Source: Chryseobacterium camelliae
GTDB lineage: Bacteria > Bacteroidota > Bacteroidia > Flavobacteriales > Weeksellaceae
Assembly: GCF_002770595.1 (NCBI RefSeq)
Contig: NZ_CP022986.1
Location: 2,170,001-2,234,000 of the forward strand
Direction: 5' to 3'
Length of the DNA stretch: 64,000 nt
In this document: positions 63,115 through 64,000 of the stretch, piece after piece
How the letters are laid out: each line of letters begins with the position of its first letter
How positions within the stretch are numbered: the stretch's first letter is position 1
The notes under the pieces: generated by a model
Seen by the model: only the letters and a program-made list of their open reading frames with translations
The model's database searches: none
Told to the model about the DNA's origin: nothing
Program-made: the position numbers and the translations under genes

Positions 63115-63564
63115 TTAATCGCTGCTGTTAAACTGAAAAGTTATCTGCTTTTCATTCCCGAAGCTGTCCGAAATCCAAACGTCAAAAGACTGTGAAACGG
63201 CAGACGTTGAAGTGTAGTACAGCCTGAACTGCTCCGTTGGTAATTGGTACAGGTCATTGGGCTGATACGGCGGTTCGTTGTAGTATTGCAATGTTCCCTG
63301 CCCGTCAAATTGAAAGTAACGGAGGAAATACTGCGTATTGCTGTAATTGCCTGTACGCTGTATGGTAATGCGTATTTCTACGGTCTGCCCGTTTGCAACA
63401 TCTTTAGGCACTGGCATTACATTGACCTCGAAAGGAAAATTGTTCTGTATTTCGAGGTCATCATCTTTGCTGCAAGATACCAACGTAACCGAAGCTGTGA
63501 GGATTGTCAGGAATACATATAGTGGCAGTAGCCCCGTTCTGAATTTATTGAATATTGCTATCAT
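63115..63564 (-). CDS. traQ: Conjugal transfer protein TraQ (DUF3872)
   Basis: 149 residues with a lipoprotein signal (LTASVTLVSC) and mature start SKDDDLEIQNNFPFEVNVMP, the DUF3872/TraQ family of CTnDOT-type transfer systems. The body has RITIQRTGNYSNTQYFLRYF and ends ITFQFNSSD. It is the next gene after traO, 12 bases downstream, as in related elements. Confidence 0.88.
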   Translation of the reverse strand: MIAIFNKFRTGLLPLYVFLTILTASVTLVSCSKDDDLEIQNNFPFEVNVMPVPKDVANGQTVEIRITIQRTGNYSNTQYFLRYFQFDGQGTLQYYNEPPYQPNDLYQLPTEQFRLYYTSTSAVSQSFDVWISDSFGNEKQITFQFNSSD

Positions 63565-63576
63565 CGTTTTTACGTT

Positions 63577-64000
63577 TTAAAAGTTAAACCTTAATCCCAC
63601 ACCTGCTGACGGTCGGAACTGTTGTAAATCCGTACCCCAAAGGATTTTTGTACGCCCTTGCAGGACTAATACAAAACGGTCTGACAGGTACGTTTCAAAA
63701 GTGAGGCGACCGCCTGCACCGTAGATAAAATTATCTTCGCTCAATATCTTCGCACCGTCGTACAACATTGTTTCGCCCCGGTTGATGGTTTCGTAACCGA
63801 CCACACCTGTTACGGCGAAATTCAGCGTGATGTTCTTACGGGCATCGCCCAACAAAAAGAAGCTGTAACCGCCCTCTGCGGAATAGGTTTCCTGCGGTAT
63901 GCGGAGGTCTTTATACCCGTGGTACTGGTGGGTATATTCCAACGCCCAAAGCTGATAGTTACCATTCTTACCGTTTACCGTCATTGCTGCGCTGATGTAG
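63577..64000 (-). CDS. traO: Conjugal transfer protein TraO, 3' part
   Basis: The visible 140 residues read YISAAMTVNGKNGNYQLWAL after the window edge and continue with LEYTHQYHGYKDLRIPQETY and a barrel-like C-terminus ending GVGLRFNF, a typical TraO. The 5' part of the gene lies beyond 64000, so a start at 63984 is not the real one. Order traO-traQ fits CTnDOT-type elements. Confidence 0.85.
   Translation of the reverse strand, partial: YISAAMTVNGKNGNYQLWALEYTHQYHGYKDLRIPQETYSAEGGYSFFLLGDARKNITLNFAVTGVVGYETINRGETMLYDGAKILSEDNFIYGAGGRLTFETYLSDRFVLVLQGRTKILWGTDLQQFRPSAGVGLRFNF

Larger units (their letters stand above)
52300..64000. mobile_element. CTnDOT-like integrative conjugative element, integrase-proximal part
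   Basis: From the integrase at 52514 to traO at the right edge, the gene content is that of a Bacteroidota conjugative transposon: tyrosine integrase, DUF932 protein, small hypothetical genes, HTH pair, metal cargo, then the 3' end of the tra operon. The left end is not fixed; the XRE and comEC genes look chromosomal, so it lies between about 52240 and 52500. A TTATTTTTGC-like sequence (reverse strand, 52270-52279) is one mismatch from the CTnDOT GTANNTTTGC core, but it also fits a -7 box for the XRE gene, so it is not decisive. The other end is outside the window. Confidence 0.75.

Noticed and set aside
1..64000. CRISPR array
   Set aside because: No run of evenly spaced direct repeats of 25-40 bases with unique spacers was seen; the repeats found are inverted-repeat elements or coding repeats.

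Overview
The window looks like chromosome from a Chryseobacterium-like flavobacterium (Bacteroidota, Weeksellaceae). Supporting signs are the acpP-fabF-rnc-(small protein)-pyk gene order, an rlmD/DUF6452/DUF6048 cluster, a three-subunit sdhCAB set, secreted metalloproteases with GEVED domains and a type IX secretion tail, a GLPGLI protein, and promoters that fit the Bacteroidota TTG / TAnnTTTG pattern. Genus level is inference; no rRNA gene is present.

Layout. 0-1.2 kb: 5' part of a XerC/D recombinase, rpsU, and the tmRNA gene ssrA with its terminator. 1.2-17 kb: an accessory belt that begins exactly at the ssrA 3' end. Two further degraded copies of the ssrA 3' end lie at 3181 and 7388, so it reads as successive insertions into ssrA. 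The belt carries an AraC-type regulator with an NmrA-like reductase, a large protein with a C-terminal ADP-ribosyltransferase-like toxin domain and a probable immunity gene, a GLPGLI protein, a DUF6932 nucleotidyltransferase with a co-translated partner, an NYN-LOTUS protein, an orphan small gene, a membrane KAP P-loop NTPase, a lipoprotein, an XRE regulator and a duplicated NT-HEPN-like protein. Three copies of a ~125-152 bp non-autonomous inverted-repeat element are scattered through it. Most genes from 3.4 to 14.8 kb are clearly AT-richer than the flanking core genes.

17-52 kb is mostly conserved core: a LytS/LytTR two-component pair; a secreted nuclease; the fatty-acid/RNase III/pyruvate kinase operon; an aldehyde dehydrogenase; histidine degradation genes hutG and hutI; ruvB; paiB-like, MBL and coaE genes in a row; two paralogous reprolysin-like metalloproteases (2149 and 992 aa), the larger with an expanded FN3-GEVED array; the rlmD cluster; a TlpA-like lipoprotein lacking the redox CxxC; sdhB-sdhA-sdhC; and comEC overlapped by an XRE regulator.

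52.3-64 kb (running off the right end) is one end of a CTnDOT-like integrative conjugative element: tyrosine integrase, DUF932 and small ardA-region-type hypothetical genes, a receiver-only response regulator, two excisionase-like HTH proteins, a metal-type cargo (CDF transporter, TonB receptor, Cys-rich small protein) and the traQ/traO end of the transfer operon.

The best places to look for an undescribed system are the ssrA-linked belt at 3.4-17.2 kb, especially the ART toxin/immunity pair, the DUF6932-plus-partner operon, and the KAP NTPase.
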